Source of the DNA: Tubulanus polymorphus
Taxonomy: Eukaryota; Nemertea; Palaeonemertea; Tubulaniformes; Tubulanidae
Assembly (NCBI RefSeq): GCF_964204645.1
Contig: NC_134027.1
Coordinates: 4,328,485-4,392,484 of the forward strand
Reading direction: 5' to 3'
Length of the DNA: 64,000 bases
Part shown: piece by piece, positions 18,001 to 30,100 of the stretch
Layout: each line of letters begins with the position of its first letter
Numbering within the stretch: the stretch's first letter is position 1
Made by a program: the position numbers and the translations under genes
Notes under the pieces: model-generated
Told to the model about the DNA's origin: nothing
Seen by the model: the letters and a program-made list of their open reading frames with translations, nothing else
The model's database searches: none

Positions 18001-18052
18001 TCGCGTGGCCGAGTGCCAAGTGAAAACGGGCGATCACATCTATTGTAAATAA
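15043..18052 (+). CDS. HMG-box protein of unassigned family
   Basis: Four exons: 15043-15806, 15989-16117, 16615-16805, 17154-18052; phases join to 660 aa. Residues 1-270 are polar, Ser/Asn/Lys-rich and probably disordered. An HMG box lies at about 285-345, split over exons 2 and 3: TLWSSEQRRRYQQLYPNL, then NAWETLSEKDKYKYFQRA, which keeps the core Trp and the PNL and LSEKDK landmarks. DNA binding in the nucleus is therefore likely. The large last exon encodes a helical, partly coiled-coil segment (about 375-470), a basic patch with GGTPRKRPNR, and an acidic helical C-terminus (about 575-645). I could not match the C-terminal half to a family. The start is the first ATG in this frame; an upstream exon cannot be excluded. 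The stop codon sits inside AATAAA (18048-18053). Confidence 0.8.
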
Positions 18053-19112
18053 AAGTACTCTTGTTAATTAGTTCTCATTTTTTGCTTATAGTGTGTTGTA
18101 GAGGTTACACATGTTTAGGGTTTGCTACAGACTTTATATACATGTATGTAATGTGTCATCCAAGAGGTATCCTATATGAATGGACGCAGATCTCTCAACT
18201 CCCATTATCCTTGTAACTTGCTGTTCTTGGACTATATTCATAGTTCCAGTATGAAAATACTCATGAAAATGTAAAGAAAAAGTACATAACCTGTATAATC
18301 TGTATTGGATTTTGGGTGTGGCATTAGCCACTTCGTGTCTGGTAAACAATACAAGGTATTCTAAAAAGATAAAACCATTCCCGCCACCACTGTCTTCTAA
18401 AATCAGCGATCACATCTTAACACGTACGTACTTTATTCATTTTGTATATATATAGCTTAATGATATCATGACAATTATTTTCTAATTGGATAAACAAAAC
18501 AGCTGTATCTGCATATTATATATACTAGCCTGCAAGTCGTATTTCAGATACGAATGTAGTTTGTGTCTCAGCAATTAATTCACTGGAGAAACTATCCAGA
18601 AAAAAACGTAACATGATCAAATCAATAAATAAAGCGCTGTTGTTTCTTTTTCAATATCATTGATGCAAAAATGAAGCCTAGTATCTTTTTCACTTGGAAG
18701 ACGACTCTTAGATCTAAATAAATGTTCATAATAAATGATCAAGTTAGACGCGGTATATTCTAGCGTGTGAAATTTGCTTTCAAAAACTAGTAGACAAAAC
18801 AATTATTTACAGAAACGAAAAAATCATAACCAAGGAATAGATCCTTGAAACAATACAGATTTAACAAATAAATCATTACTATCAGATCTTAATGTGTCTC
18901 GACACAAATGCATTTAAAGGAACAAAAGAAAAATTGTATCATATTTTAAGGTTGAATATATAAATGCTAGGGTTCCTCTACTAGAAAGATTTTTGGTTTT
19001 GGTGATTAGTAAAAGTAGTAAATCGTAAGATTTAGACGAATACCATAACCAGTGCTAGCAAAAATGACATGCACAATTTTTGCCTGAACTGAAAAAGGTG
19101 CGATTTCCAAAA

Positions 19113-19385
19113 ATGAAAATGAAACGAGGAAAACGAACTACGCAAAAGGTAAATGTTTCAACGAAAATGTTTAAGCCGAAGGTGAGATGGATGAAAGCGG
19201 AAACCAAGAAAACAAATGAGGAAACGCACAACTGCAAACCAAAGCAATTTAAACTACGGACATTTTACGCGAGGTATTATGTTGTAGTATTCAGGGCTGT
19301 GTCTGTGGTTTCCGGAGAAAATCCACGGATACAACCCAGAGGCATGGACTCAATAGAAACTACGAAAAATATATCTTTACAATAA
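19113..19385 (+). CDS. Weak candidate: lysine-rich small ORF
   Basis: 90 codons from the first ATG, very basic in its first half (KMKMKRGKRTTQK), with no domain recognised. The stop codon lies within AATAAA (19381-19386). The open frame extends upstream without an ATG to about 19080. It could be a terminal exon of an unseen gene or chance in A-rich DNA. Confidence 0.15.
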   Translation: MKMKRGKRTTQKVNVSTKMFKPKVRWMKAETKKTNEETHNCKPKQFKLRTFYARYYVVVFRAVSVVSGENPRIQPRGMDSIETTKNISLQ

Positions 19386-22300
19386 ATGAAAAGATAAATT
19401 ACAAACTATACTAATATAAACTATCTTCTTCGATAATTCTTGGACAGAGATCGATTTTCGGACGTTTAATACGTGTCAAAAATGACGTTTTTAAAACTTG
19501 GAAATTCATTTGTTGTCCTCCAAACTGATGAGTCAGTTTATCTAAAGACATTTTTACTGGACGAATCTATTTGGAATGTTTGGTCGAAGTATGTTTGAAT
19601 TTTAATATATCTATTCATACTTGAAGCAAAATTATTGAATATATTGACACATCGATATCAATATGATTAGATACGAAATTATATAGCTTACACATAATTT
19701 AATTAATAATAAATACATTTAAACAGATACTATATCAATTATATATCACTAAACATATTAACAATATTTTATCTTTGTTCTCGGTCGTCTGTATCGTCGT
19801 CATGGAAACGTTTTTAACAGACGAACTCGAAGAACGATATATTTAATAGCAATATCATATCACATTCATAACAATTCAATACTACGATTAATCATATTTT
19901 CTAATTTATATATTAATCATACTAATTTACGAATCAAACGGTTCTTTTTAATCAAGATAAAACATGCTAATTTTAATATACTGTATATGCATTGATTGAC
20001 TAGAATTCACTTCATCTTTTAAATGCGATGCAACCATGAAACTAGAAAAATCTGAGTTTCACGTACGCATATTGCACTTCGTTTATGTAAAAAGAGAAAA
20101 AATTAAAAGACATTTTAAAATCGTTTAAATACATGAATAAATTTTGACTAGAAACGGGCCCTATTGATGTAAAAGCGAGTAAGAAGATTCTCGAGTAAAA
20201 AATGAGTAGCGAGTGTGAGTGTAGACCATAAACCATTAGTTAATGATAATAAGAAGAAAACGATTTTCAACGTGTTTTGAAAGATCTCTCCGTAAAGCGT
20301 AACCAGTCGCCGGCGCACCATCAGCTAATATGTTTGGCGAAGCAGACTGGAAAAAGCACATTTTAGTCAAGAAACGGAAACATAGCCCGCACGTATTGCT
20401 CTACGCGAATTGAACGTTGCTGCTCCTATATGCACGAGGATAATTCTATTCTAGCATACAGTGCATGCATTGCGCTTGCGTTATTGAAGACCAGGACACG
20501 CGTTACGTGTGTTTGGGCTAAATGAACGGAAGCACAAGATACCCGGACACCTCGATGAGGGCAAGGTAGTAAAGAAGTTAATAGAAGTAAACTTGAGGGG
20601 TTGTGAGAGTATACCTGTGAACCGGGAACAATGGGACCCAACCATCACCTTAAATTACGTACCCTTGTACCGAAATATCAACCAACACCACAATACCACC
20701 ACCAGGATATAGCTACATGAAGTTTTTTTTTATTCAATTAGGATATTTTTGTTTCGTCGATTATATTGTGAAATCAACATGATAATATATATTCTATTGT
20801 TTCATATATGTATTAATAGACATCTTTTTGGTAGAAACTTTTTGACAAACGTTTCTCAAATACACGATATATAATATAATTATAATTTTTCATTAATCAT
20901 TTTTGCAAAAAAAAAATATCTACATAAAATCGAAGTGATAAGACCATCAGAAAACAAGATGTTACATCATGATCAGAAAACGAAGAGAAAATACCGGTGC
21001 ATAATACATATAAATTGCACGGTATTTTTAGGTATCCAGAGACGCTATTGTGCAGGATCACATAGGAAAAATAACATTGAACATTTCTGTGTGAGGGCAC
21101 TAAGACGTCATTTCTGGAAAAAAGGTTATATTAAAAATAAATTCATCCATGGAAATTACGATTTGCATTTAAAGTAAATAAATTATCACAACAAAAATGT
21201 GGTCAGCTTTTTAATTAGATTTTTCTGATGTCAAATAATGGATAGAACATACAAATACAGTCGCTTCAAAATAAATGATCATCATCACATCAGTAACGCA
21301 TTTCTGACCAATGTCATACTGTAGGTTCAGGTCACAGAGCAGTGCCTTACGACGATGATAATGACATTTAATACCGCTTGAATATGTACTTGTATTTTCT
21401 ATGTACATCATGAACAGGAAATGTGATTGAAGCATTTAAAAACCTTTCAGAAAATATAAAATTCCGCTGAAAAATTACAATACATCTAAATATTCTGCGC
21501 TAACAAGATAGATTCACTGGCTTGTCTTAAACTCAATTTGGGGGAATTCTATTCTCTTCTATATTTGCTCATTATTTGTTTCCATACATGATTGGTCAGA
21601 GAAAGAATTATCCTTAAATGCTTGTCAGTGACGAATTACTACTATGAGATGGATGTCAACCATACTGTCGGATTAATACTTCTATCAAAATGTCGCCTAT
21701 CACTCATCTACACACACATACATCCTCTACGTACACAATTCCACCTGCCTCGTTATTAAAAACTTGTGGAATGCGAGTAGATTTTATGCATAAAAGGCAC
21801 TTGAATATGTAGTCAGAAACAGCCATTTCGGCAGCTATAAGAATGTTAGATGATGCTCGATACATCACCAGGGACAGATTCAATGGACAGACGTGATTTA
21901 TCACAAGAGTGTGGACAGAATTTAGATACATCATATTGTTACAATTCTAGGGGTATAGAACTTAGAGAACTTCAAAACACTCGAGAGAATTATAAATCTA
22001 TATTCGAAAGTACAGTTTTGGTTACATAGGGCGTGTTTTAGAAACTACCATCGAACTGATACAGTACATACACAGTAGTTACACTAACATCTAAGCCCTA
22101 TCTATGTACGTGTACATTTGCATCTAAAAAGCCTGCGGAAAATTCGAAAAGGTTTTACACTCAGCACACTTTAGCATCAACATTTTCTATTTCGATACAA
22201 TTGCTTTCCGGCGTCGTTAGTTTCCATTCATAGTTAGTCCGGAAGCCTTACAAAATTCTGGAATTTGTATAGCACTGTCGCAGTGAGACTCGGAATTGAA

Positions 22301-23521
22301 TTGGAGGTTCGTGTGCTTCGAATATCGAGTAGTATGCACTACGAATGTTGTTAGAGAGATTAGAAATTGGATGAATCGCTCGCAATCAGTCGAACTACAA
22401 AAAGTTACATAAAAGAAAAATATTTAAATCATTTAGTACAAGAACATTATTCAAAATGAAAATATCATGGGAGCGATTGATTCTCATTTGATTGGCCACT
22501 TAGCGAAATTACTAAATTGATTTTGGTTAGATTAGATTAATGTGAATATGATGATCCACTATAGATAGTAAATTTACATCCGCACAGAAATGAAAAATCT
22601 AATTATTAGTATCTCGATATCTAATCGCTCTACTGTAATTAAAGAAAAATAAAGCGAAGCACGTTGTGCTTTAAGCAATTTGAGCACATAAAAGGTTTGC
22701 TTTTTGCATATAAGATGTCTGTATAGACTTGCATATTGGAACGTTACTAGCGCTTGGCTTATGGAAGAACTTTAAGTGAGCATGCATCTTATCATATGAG
22801 GACGCCATACAAATATTCCTGTACACAAAAATAAAGGGCAGTTTTTCTAGGTTCCATCTGCGACATCACCACAAATGAATTATACAGATCGGTAACGCAA
22901 CATTCATCTTCATACGATTAGTTTTAAAAGTCTAAAAAGTACGAAAATATTTTGCAAATGGAGATTTACGAGGCACATTACATAGAAATTACATGGTATA
23001 CATATCGTTATGGAAGACGTGGGAGAATGCATAAAATTGATAATTCGGTCATTCGGCCCCAAGTTATGAATGGCTTAAACTGGAATTCAAGTCCTTTGAC
23101 ACAACTTATTACTTGAAGCGAATGACCAACAACGATCCGATTGCATTTAGATCACAGAGCAAGGATCATATAAAACCGTTCACATAAAAACGCAAAAGCA
23201 CAAACAGCCCTACCACTGACTGGTATTTAGTTATTCCGTAGGCCATCGTCGACTGTAGTCTGAAAATTGGAATGTTGACCTCAAATAAACAATATCTAAC
23301 TACCTCATCAGTGAAGATGCTGACTAAATCTATCTTTTATACGATCTACTCTGAAACATATAACATCACTTTACTCAAAATTATTTTCAACAACACTATT
23401 ACACTCAATATTTACAACTATTATAATAGCAAAGACACATTATAGGTAGACAACATCTCAAAAACACATGACTAAAATTAAGGGGTTCACTCATGATTCA
23501 AGGCTAGCAATCTATCACTGA

Positions 23522-23628
23522 TTTGATGGTAAAATACGCGCGATGTCCTGTGAATTAAAATCAGATTTTTTTCATTGTATATACATTTAAATCTTAAAAA
23601 TAAAATCCACAGGACATTTATCATCAAA
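23522..23628. repeat. Foldback (palindromic) element
   Basis: The left arm 23522-23568 and right arm 23589-23628 are imperfect reverse complements with a 20-base loop. The best part is ATGTCCTGTG at 23543-23552 against CACAGGACAT at 23608-23617. The outer TTTGATG/CATCAAA ends also pair. It is about 600 bp beyond the ESRP stop, so it may lie in the 3' UTR. Confidence 0.5.
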
Positions 23629-24162
23629 CAGGGCACCATCTAATTATGACAAATCTGTCATCACGTGAAACATACAGAAATAACTAATACGCTCTCAATA
23701 TCATAAGCTTCTTTACAAATAAACGACCAGATTTTTCACATTTTGATATATTTCTGGGCAAGCATATCGCCTCTGCACTAACTGCAAGTCCGAAAAAAAT
23801 ATTGGATATATTGCCAACATCTTATACTCGAGAAATGCATATTCTGTTCAAATTGGACCCGTCCGTTATGAAAACGGTCCGACTTTGGTCCACAATAACG
23901 ACTTAGAATAAAATAACAAATGAGGAATGTATATATGACACTTTAACGGCGCATACCGTGTACTAAGTGATTCGGTTTCTGACAGAAAGGGAGAGTGCTT
24001 ACAAGGCAGCAGCGAATCATACAGCACCACTATCAATATATACTCAAACTTAATACTCAATGATTTCATCTAATGCTGCATGACAAAGGAAGACTTGGAA
24101 TTTGAAAGATTTCCGTCGATGAAAACACCTTATTCAACGTTGAAATAGCTCTTTCCGTAAAA

Positions 24163-27100
24163 CTACTGAGCAGCGGCCACCGGCTGAGCAATCAACAGAT
24201 CGATGAATCTATTTCCAAATGGTTTCCTGCCTCTTTCAGCAACAGCTCGTTCAGCTTCAACTCTCGATGCAAACGTCACATATGCTTCACCACTTGGACG
24301 ACCATCAGCTCCCTGTTGTACCTGAATATCAGGTGGAATCTGAAATCATAGACAGAAAAAACCCTGTTAGTCTGAACTCTATAGTGAATATAACAAATAT
24401 CCGCAGTTTTCAAACCCTTACCTCGAATACACCTTCAAAGAAGCCCATGATGTCTTGTGCAGAGGTGTTGAAAGGTAGGCCTTTAACTACAACTGTTGTT
24501 GGGCAGGCTTGAACGTAGTACGAACTCTGAGGAGAAACGGGAGGACTAGGATACCAGTACAGTATAGGTTGATGATACGGGAATCCCGGACGATGTTGAA
24601 GAGTTTGAGCAGCAGCCATATTCAAACCATTCAACCCATTTAAGCCGTTTAAACCATTCACAGCTGGAATCTGTGGAAGCTGGGTTCCAGCACCCATAGC
24701 TGCAAGTGCTGCTGCGGCAGCTGGATGAGGAACATGCTGAGCAGAGGATACTATTGGTGGTTGGAAAGGATACGCCGCTGCTTGTGGTGAAGCAGATACA
24801 GGAACTGCTGGGGGATATCCTGCTCCCGGAATCAGACCAACTGCAGGATTCGGAACACCAGGAACTGTAATGATATCAAGTTATGAACTTCAAAATGTGA
24901 ACTACAACGTTAAGATTTATGTCTTACAATTAGTGTTAATTTAAAAGCAGCAGTGAAATCGGAACTTCCAACATATTTCCCCATTAAAATTTGCAGTTTA
25001 ATCATCATTCCTGAGATTATTTATGAGACCATACGGTCATAGATAGTTATAAAATAACTAACCTGGTGACATTAATTGCCTTTGCATAACTGGTGGTGGC
25101 ATCGCTTGCGGTATTTGCGGAAGGGCTGGTGGTGGTAGACCATTCGTCAGGATTAGGTTCATATCTTCTCCGGAGCTCTGCAGCACTTCGATATAACGCT
25201 TTTTATTACCGATTATCATGTATTTCTTGTGTCTGTTGATGGCTGCTGATTCTGCTGCTATGTCGCTGTTCATTTGAATAAACGCTTCGCCAGAGAAAGC
25301 ACCCTACAACCAGCAGAAAGAGACGAGTAACATACGAGGTCGTGATGTAGTACAATGATGTAGTACAACGTGATGCACTGGGATTAAGGGTAACATCAAA
25401 TGAAATATTCCAGCGCATTTTCTAACTTGCGAGAGACATCGCTTAAGGAAATTTAATCCCCTAATTATCAGTTGAGGCACATTACATGCGTTAAGTGCTA
25501 CGCTACATTTGCAAATAATGATGAGGACGCTACGCACACTAATGCAAGGAAGAGATAAACAGCAATAAAACCGTTGTCTGTAAATGGATTGGTGAGTCTT
25601 ACAAGTATACTGGACACCATACAAAAACTGATTCAGAGAAAAGGCTTACGTTCATACATCAGTTTGATAAAATTATTCAAAAATAGCCAGCCATGTTTAT
25701 ATGTACCTGTGCATTGTATACCATGTGAACACCTTGGAAGACGATATTTCTGGAATGCTCCCCAAGGAAAGTCAGTATATCGGTAACAGTACATTCGAAA
25801 GGCAATCCTCTCAGTCGAATACAGTCCTTGGCTGTTCCACAGATAATGGCTTGCTGAGGCAACATCGGCAATGGTTGCTGTGGAAGTTGGGCAATTAATG
25901 GTGGCTGGTTTGGTAGATCATTATCTCCAAGGCGAGCTTCAGCCGTTTGATTCAGCACCTAATAAAAGATAATGAAAAAATAATGATGCACATAGTACTA
26001 AGTTTTTAAAAAAGCAATGGCAATTTCAGTAAGTTGTTGATTTGAAATCGAATTAGCCATACCTGTTGTACTTCAGCAGTTGTACTCTTAAACAGTTCGA
26101 TGTATCTAGTACCGATGCACTGTTTATGTTTAGATAGCGCTTTGTTCGCTTCATCTTCTGTTGGGAACAGCACGAACGCATCACCAGTCGATCGACCATC
26201 CGGATGTTTTACGAATAGAACACCCTCTTCACCATCCAACACTTCAGCTGGTATTTCACCACCTCGGAAGAATTGCAACTGAAAGGGTAAATGAGCCAAA
26301 TCCAGAATTGTGCTGCCCCACACCTCTATACCACACAATATTACTCTCTCAACACTATCAATCAGTTAATTATTTATACCATACAGCATGAGATAGGACT
26401 TCATGTGTTACGCAACGTACGTATAATTTATATGGTCATAAGTAAATATTAATTTCGCTCATAAACTGTATGGAATAAATTACCATTATACCGGTAGCTT
26501 TCAACCAATCACAAGAAGGAGATGTGAATTTCTGACTAAGCAGGGACTCGAAAAGAAAAACCCTGTCTTATTTAACCATAAAGAGGCCATATAATGCTAC
26601 CATACGGTTGACAAATGAACTCTTTAATAAGAATAAATGAAAGTTTTAGTCCGCCGGACCGAGAGCTTTGAAGACTTGAAAAAGTTATCACACCAGACCA
26701 CGCTATAAAGCTTCCAATACGGTTAGAAGCTATAAACAACCTTCCCTAAATAGATAACAAAATCGTTAGTTCAGACCGTTTTCTAATCTAGCTGACACAT
26801 AAAATGGCATAGTTTCTTTTAGAATAAATGGCTGACCAGCGTAATTTTGCGCATTGTAACCATTTGCAGGGCAGATCACCAGCAATTTAAGGAAAATAAA
26901 GGGGACCTGTTACAAAAAAATTAAAATGAAAACCAGGAAAATAAATTAAGATAAAACCTAGTCCATGCTGTTCACCAAGATATAATAACAGAATTTCGAA
27001 ATTAGTATACAAGTTTCAAAGATTTTATTGGAAGGCGGTTGTAATTAATGCAAAAATGTAAAAAAGCAAAAACCTCAATTCATAGATTAGCGCGCACCGA

Positions 27101-30100
27101 ATGATATTTCATAAAAGGGTTCGTAGATTTTCTATCCAAAGACATGAACCTCTGGAGATTGAAAACTAATTTCGCGTGCCATGGCGCACACTGTTTCTCA
27201 ATAAATTCCATAATATTAATGAAAACACCTCTAACATTGAAGGTTTGGGATTTTAATGAACACCGTTTGGAAATGGCACTGCTAGGTTTATTTCGTATTA
27301 CCTATTTATGTCCCGTAAACAAAATCCTGGAAACAGGTAATAAAGATAACTAAATACTGTAACGTAACTACAATGATGTGATGTGGACTTTGATTCACGT
27401 CTTATTGAACATAAATTGGACAGATTTTTTGGCTGCGTTTATTGTTAAACTGCATACTGGTTCTAATGCAAAACTGGAAAAAAAGAAAGAAGGGACTATG
27501 CTATTTTAAGTGCATTACCATATATAGAAACGTTATTTCTAGAAAAACCTAGTATCAACAAATATGACGATGATGATTATATCTCCCCACAATCAAGGTC
27601 AAAGGGTAACCAATCATCCAAAATTAGCCTGTTAGGTGCCTTTCCAATCCACCATCTAGACCTGTCCCTGTAGACTAAACAAAAATAGCTTCACCACTTC
27701 TTCGAGTCACTTACCGCGAACCAGATTACATAGGAAGGTGCACGAGTCACCATATGCTCTGCTGAAATAACATCATATCTGTGAAACAAACCTAAACCCC
27801 TTTAGGCCAGTTCAAACCCAATTTATCCACCCTAATGGGTATTATCCTTCATCCTTAATACGATGTCACTGCTACGTCATTGAGACATCGTGAATTCTGA
27901 CGGCGGGATCTTTAATCCGACATGTTCGACTTTTTACGACTCAGTTGTCTTATCGGGTTTCGGTGAATTATTAATTGAATGAAATCGAAATGGGAGAAAT
28001 AAGATCGTAAATATTGATCGATGAAAAAGGAAGATCATCGAACGCCTAACATTCAGGCTGCTGGATCTTCTCGAATTGATACGAGGAATCAATCGAGCAT
28101 AGTGAACAATGTCGTTGAATTGATCCAGAAAACGACAAGTACATCGCTCAGTTGCAATGAAACTTATCGTAAATTCTACACGGTGTCAACGAAGCAAACT
28201 GAGACTTATTGCACGAGATTATTTTCTGGGAAGAATAGAGCTCTATCTGACAGTGTACAATATCAAAGCCGGTTATATTTGCTAGCAGTAAAACAATAAA
28301 AGAATAAAATTACGACTGACTTTAGTATCAAATATGGCGGCTTTTGAGAGTTTGCGATAAAAATGGGAACATTCGCCTGGAATCAAACGATGAATTAGCA
28401 GATGTTAGATATTGGTTGGACGACTTACCACTTGTTCCGCGGTGGCTGTGTATGGAAGACCTCGCATGCGCACGATGGTTTGGTCATGGCAGTTATTTCT
28501 TGAAAGGAATGTCTGAGCCTCGGCACTATTTCCTGAAAATCAAGCGAGAACTGATTGACTATTGTGGAAAAATGCGTCGCCAAACCGAATTTTCTTCGGC
28601 AAAAGAAAATAACATCAATGAAGATGAATGAATAAACGAATGACTGAACATTGGAACAGCAACCTCGCATACTAGTCGACATAACGGTTCCTTTTATTCA
28701 GTGATTGTAAGATGTAGTAGTGATGGTGGATCTTCAATTTGTGGGGATATTTACACATCGGAGTCGTATTACAGCACAAATGAAGGCAAATGATGTGAAG
28801 AAAATGCCGAGAAATTACCCTGTTGTTCCCCGCGTATACCCCCGGTACTCGAAAATTGTATTACTTTATAGAAAAGGAGAAAGAAGCAAACAAACGAGTT
28901 TGAACTGTTGACATTTTGAACTTAAGGTTCGAAGCTCCAGAGACACTTCTATTTCAATTTGATTAATTTTAAACCGTACCTCCAGCAACATTGACGAAGT
29001 CTTTCCCAGTGGCTTTGTATACTTCAATGTACCTCTGTTTCAAATGGTGCTTGTGTTTTTTCAAGGCTAAATCTCTGTCTTGTTTCGTTTCGAACCTGAC
29101 TAGCGCTTCTCCATTTCGACGACCTTGTTTACTCAGACATAAAGCTACGCCACCTCTGCAAAAAGAGAATATATCCATCTCATAACATGATAACAACATT
29201 CATATCTGTATAACGTCAATTTCATATCTCGAAAAAATATATACATTGTATTTCAACAAATTAACTATAGGCGTCGCTTGTAAGCCAAAATCATGCTTAA
29301 ATCATTTAATAGGGCAGTAAAAATTCAGAATATTGATCATACGAAGGGTAACAATGGAAATTTGCATATCTGCAAGACTGAAATTGATTACAGCAACGCA
29401 ACAGCTGTTTAAACCAGTACTGCACAGAGATATGATATGCAAATATCGCTTGATAAACTGCATTCGATTCAACAAGCTTCGAGCAAAGTTTTATGCTATT
29501 GTGCAACATCATCATTGTTATTTTTCGAGTGTTGTCTTTATGCTACGTGGTGATTATTTGTAGCAAAAGCATAAAGATAATAGATACACAATAAAGCGAT
29601 GACTGCGGGCATATTATGCATACCGATTTGGTAAATGTTGGTACTGCCGTCATTTTGTCGTTTGATGCGACGCTAAAATGTATCGTATTGCTTTATACCT
29701 GATATGCAGGGTGAGGTTTGCCTCCGGGTCAAAAGTGTATACATTCGTCGCTTTGTTACAAAAAATACGTATACCTAGAACAGCGATGCATTTCTGCGAC
29801 CATTAAACCTCGTTAGTATGTTGTCTAATATCTAATGAGGCTTCGCATTAGAAACAAATGAACGTGGCTTTTTCGTTGTTCTATTAGATAAGTTGGATGG
29901 TCGAAAAATTAATGCTTCAAGGTGATTTATCTTTGAACAGCAAACGCAGTTGCCGACAGCCATAACAAATTATATTTTAATGGTGAACGTGAACTGATAA
30001 GAAAATATATGAAAACTGCACAAAAGCCAAGATCGATCTTGGTATCCAAATCAACAAAATCTGTCGAGAAAACTAGTTTTTCATAGGAGCTATAATGTTT

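Larger units (their letters stand above)
18053..24162. other. Long intergenic region between HMG-box gene and ESRP 3' end
   Basis: The flanking genes converge. The region is strongly AT-rich and should include the ESRP 3' UTR at its right side. It holds one weak lysine-rich open frame (19113-19385), a short frame at about 20509-20712 without an ATG, and a foldback element at 23522-23628. No conserved protein was recognised. Confidence 0.5.

Noticed and set aside
28344-28631. 96-codon plus-strand open frame inside the ESRP locus
   Set aside because: It is the antisense of ESRP exon 8 (28429-28532), whose minus frame reads IVRMRGLPY. It has no ATG start.
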